A DNA stretch of 13,927 nucleotides from Temnopleurus reevesii (taxonomy: Eukaryota > Echinodermata > Echinoidea > Temnopleuroida > Temnopleuridae). Location: NCBI GenBank assembly GCA_036244855.1, contig BQKZ01000736.1:61800-75726 (forward strand), given 5' to 3'. Below are positions 13,127 through 13,927 of this stretch, one piece after another (the stretch's first letter is position 1; each line of letters opens with the position of its first letter). The notes below the pieces were generated by a model. It saw nothing but the letters and a program-made list of their open reading frames with translations, ran no database searches and was not told the origin of the DNA. The position numbers and the translations under genes were made by a program.

Positions 13127-13927
13127 TCCGTCATATAAGACGGAAAGCCCATGCCGTATAAAAGTATTTCCACATGACATTTCTCATTTAGGTTACTCCG
13201 TAAGAGACCTTTATTGTTCAGAAAATTGTACTTTCTTTTTTTTTTTCTTTAAAAAAATATCTACCTTGACCCCTCGGCGTCCTCCCGCTCGATCGCTTCG
13301 CTCCCTCGCTTTGCAATTCTGTTGACTTTTTCGGACCAGATACCCCCTATCAGCCTTTTACGACCGGATTAAATTCTACCCTGGAGTAATCTACTTTTTT
13401 TCTAGACAGTGTGGAATCACCGCTTCGTAAATCGTCATTGTTGCTTTAATTTGTCTTATTCACCCATGGCTAATTCTTACGGATTACAGAATCAGACAAA
13501 ATGATATAAGAATACTTTAGGACACAATTCTGAAACACGTTAAAATCTGTTGACCCAAACATTTTTTTTCTAATTGACATTTTATTGATCCAAATATACT
13601 TAACATAATTTAGATAACTTAGAACAAATTAAACAATTCTTATACATAGCACAGAAAATAAAACATCAAAGACACATAAATTGGATCTTTTTTTAAATAC
13701 TATTCATCCTCCTTCTTTTACTTCTTCTTCTCATTCTTATTCTTCTTCTTCTTCTTCTTCTTTTCGAGAAGGACGTGTGTGCGGCGGAGCTCCTAAACTT
13801 TCAGATTTTTACAGGTACCAAGTAACTTTTAAGGTATTACTTATTAAGGTTCCTTAAGTAAACTCTCTGACTTTCCAAACCAAGTCCACCTCTACAAATT
13901 ATTTGTGCAATTAGATACATTTTAGAC
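13127..13927. other. Right edge: low-complexity and unassigned sequence
   Basis: Contains a small hairpin (CCGTC-ATATAA-GACGG, about 13128-13143), a poly-T/A tract (13232-13258), a short GC-rich patch (about 13266-13316) and a CTT-rich microsatellite (about 13710-13764). No coding exon or RNA gene recognised. Confidence 0.5.
13710..13764. repeat. (CTT)n microsatellite
   Basis: CTT/CTTCTT tract with a few interruptions. Confidence 0.9.

Noticed and set aside
13405..13502. Plus-strand open stretch after TTTTTTTCTAG
   Set aside because: About 32 codons without recognisable similarity; could be chance.

Overview
This is a eukaryotic genomic window: AT-rich, about 14 kb, without bacterial-style ORFs. 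Repeat content (a tRNA-derived SINE with an (AAT)n tail, several MITE and foldback families, many microsatellites) suggests a marine invertebrate, plausibly an echinoderm, hemichordate or similar. That taxonomic guess is inference only.

The main content is the 5' half of one protein-coding gene on the minus strand, easily missed because its exons are only 32-149 bp. Five exons join in phase into 396 nt (132 codons): 10573-10542 (start codon), 6481-6448, 5529-5381, 4498-4399 (an identical copy lies at 2733-2634) and 681-601. The product is recognisable as the N-terminal half of a class I phosphatidylinositol transfer protein (PITP alpha/beta type). It keeps the ETGGGEG block, a KAPSYVRMLAPKG block, an ENEYP block and an NPEYMK block, and each sits where it does in the family. 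It is unusually divergent elsewhere. All introns are GT-AG, no in-frame stop was seen, and the 3' exons lie beyond the left edge.

Layout from left to right: 1-600, start of intron 5; 601-681, exon 5; 682-4398, intron 4 as assembled. Intron 4 holds a 1763-bp perfect-looking direct duplication (1114-2876 and 2879-4641) separated by a single N at 2877. This is probably an assembly duplication and it doubles exon 4. Each copy contains a foldback element carrying a SINE and a smaller inverted-repeat transposon. Intron 3 (4499-5380) and intron 2 (5530-6447) carry three TTAA-associated MITEs and long (AAT)n tracts. Intron 1 (6482-10541) begins with a SINE inserted 12 bp from the exon 2 splice acceptor. 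It continues with three foldback elements sharing one core, a tandem pair of TA-flanked MITEs, a fourth TTAA MITE and a 180-bp palindrome.

Upstream of the start codon (10574-13927) no second gene was recognised. The region is a patchwork of two related MITE families (D and E), including one element nested in another, plus a strong palindrome at 12966-13126 and low-complexity tracts near the right edge.
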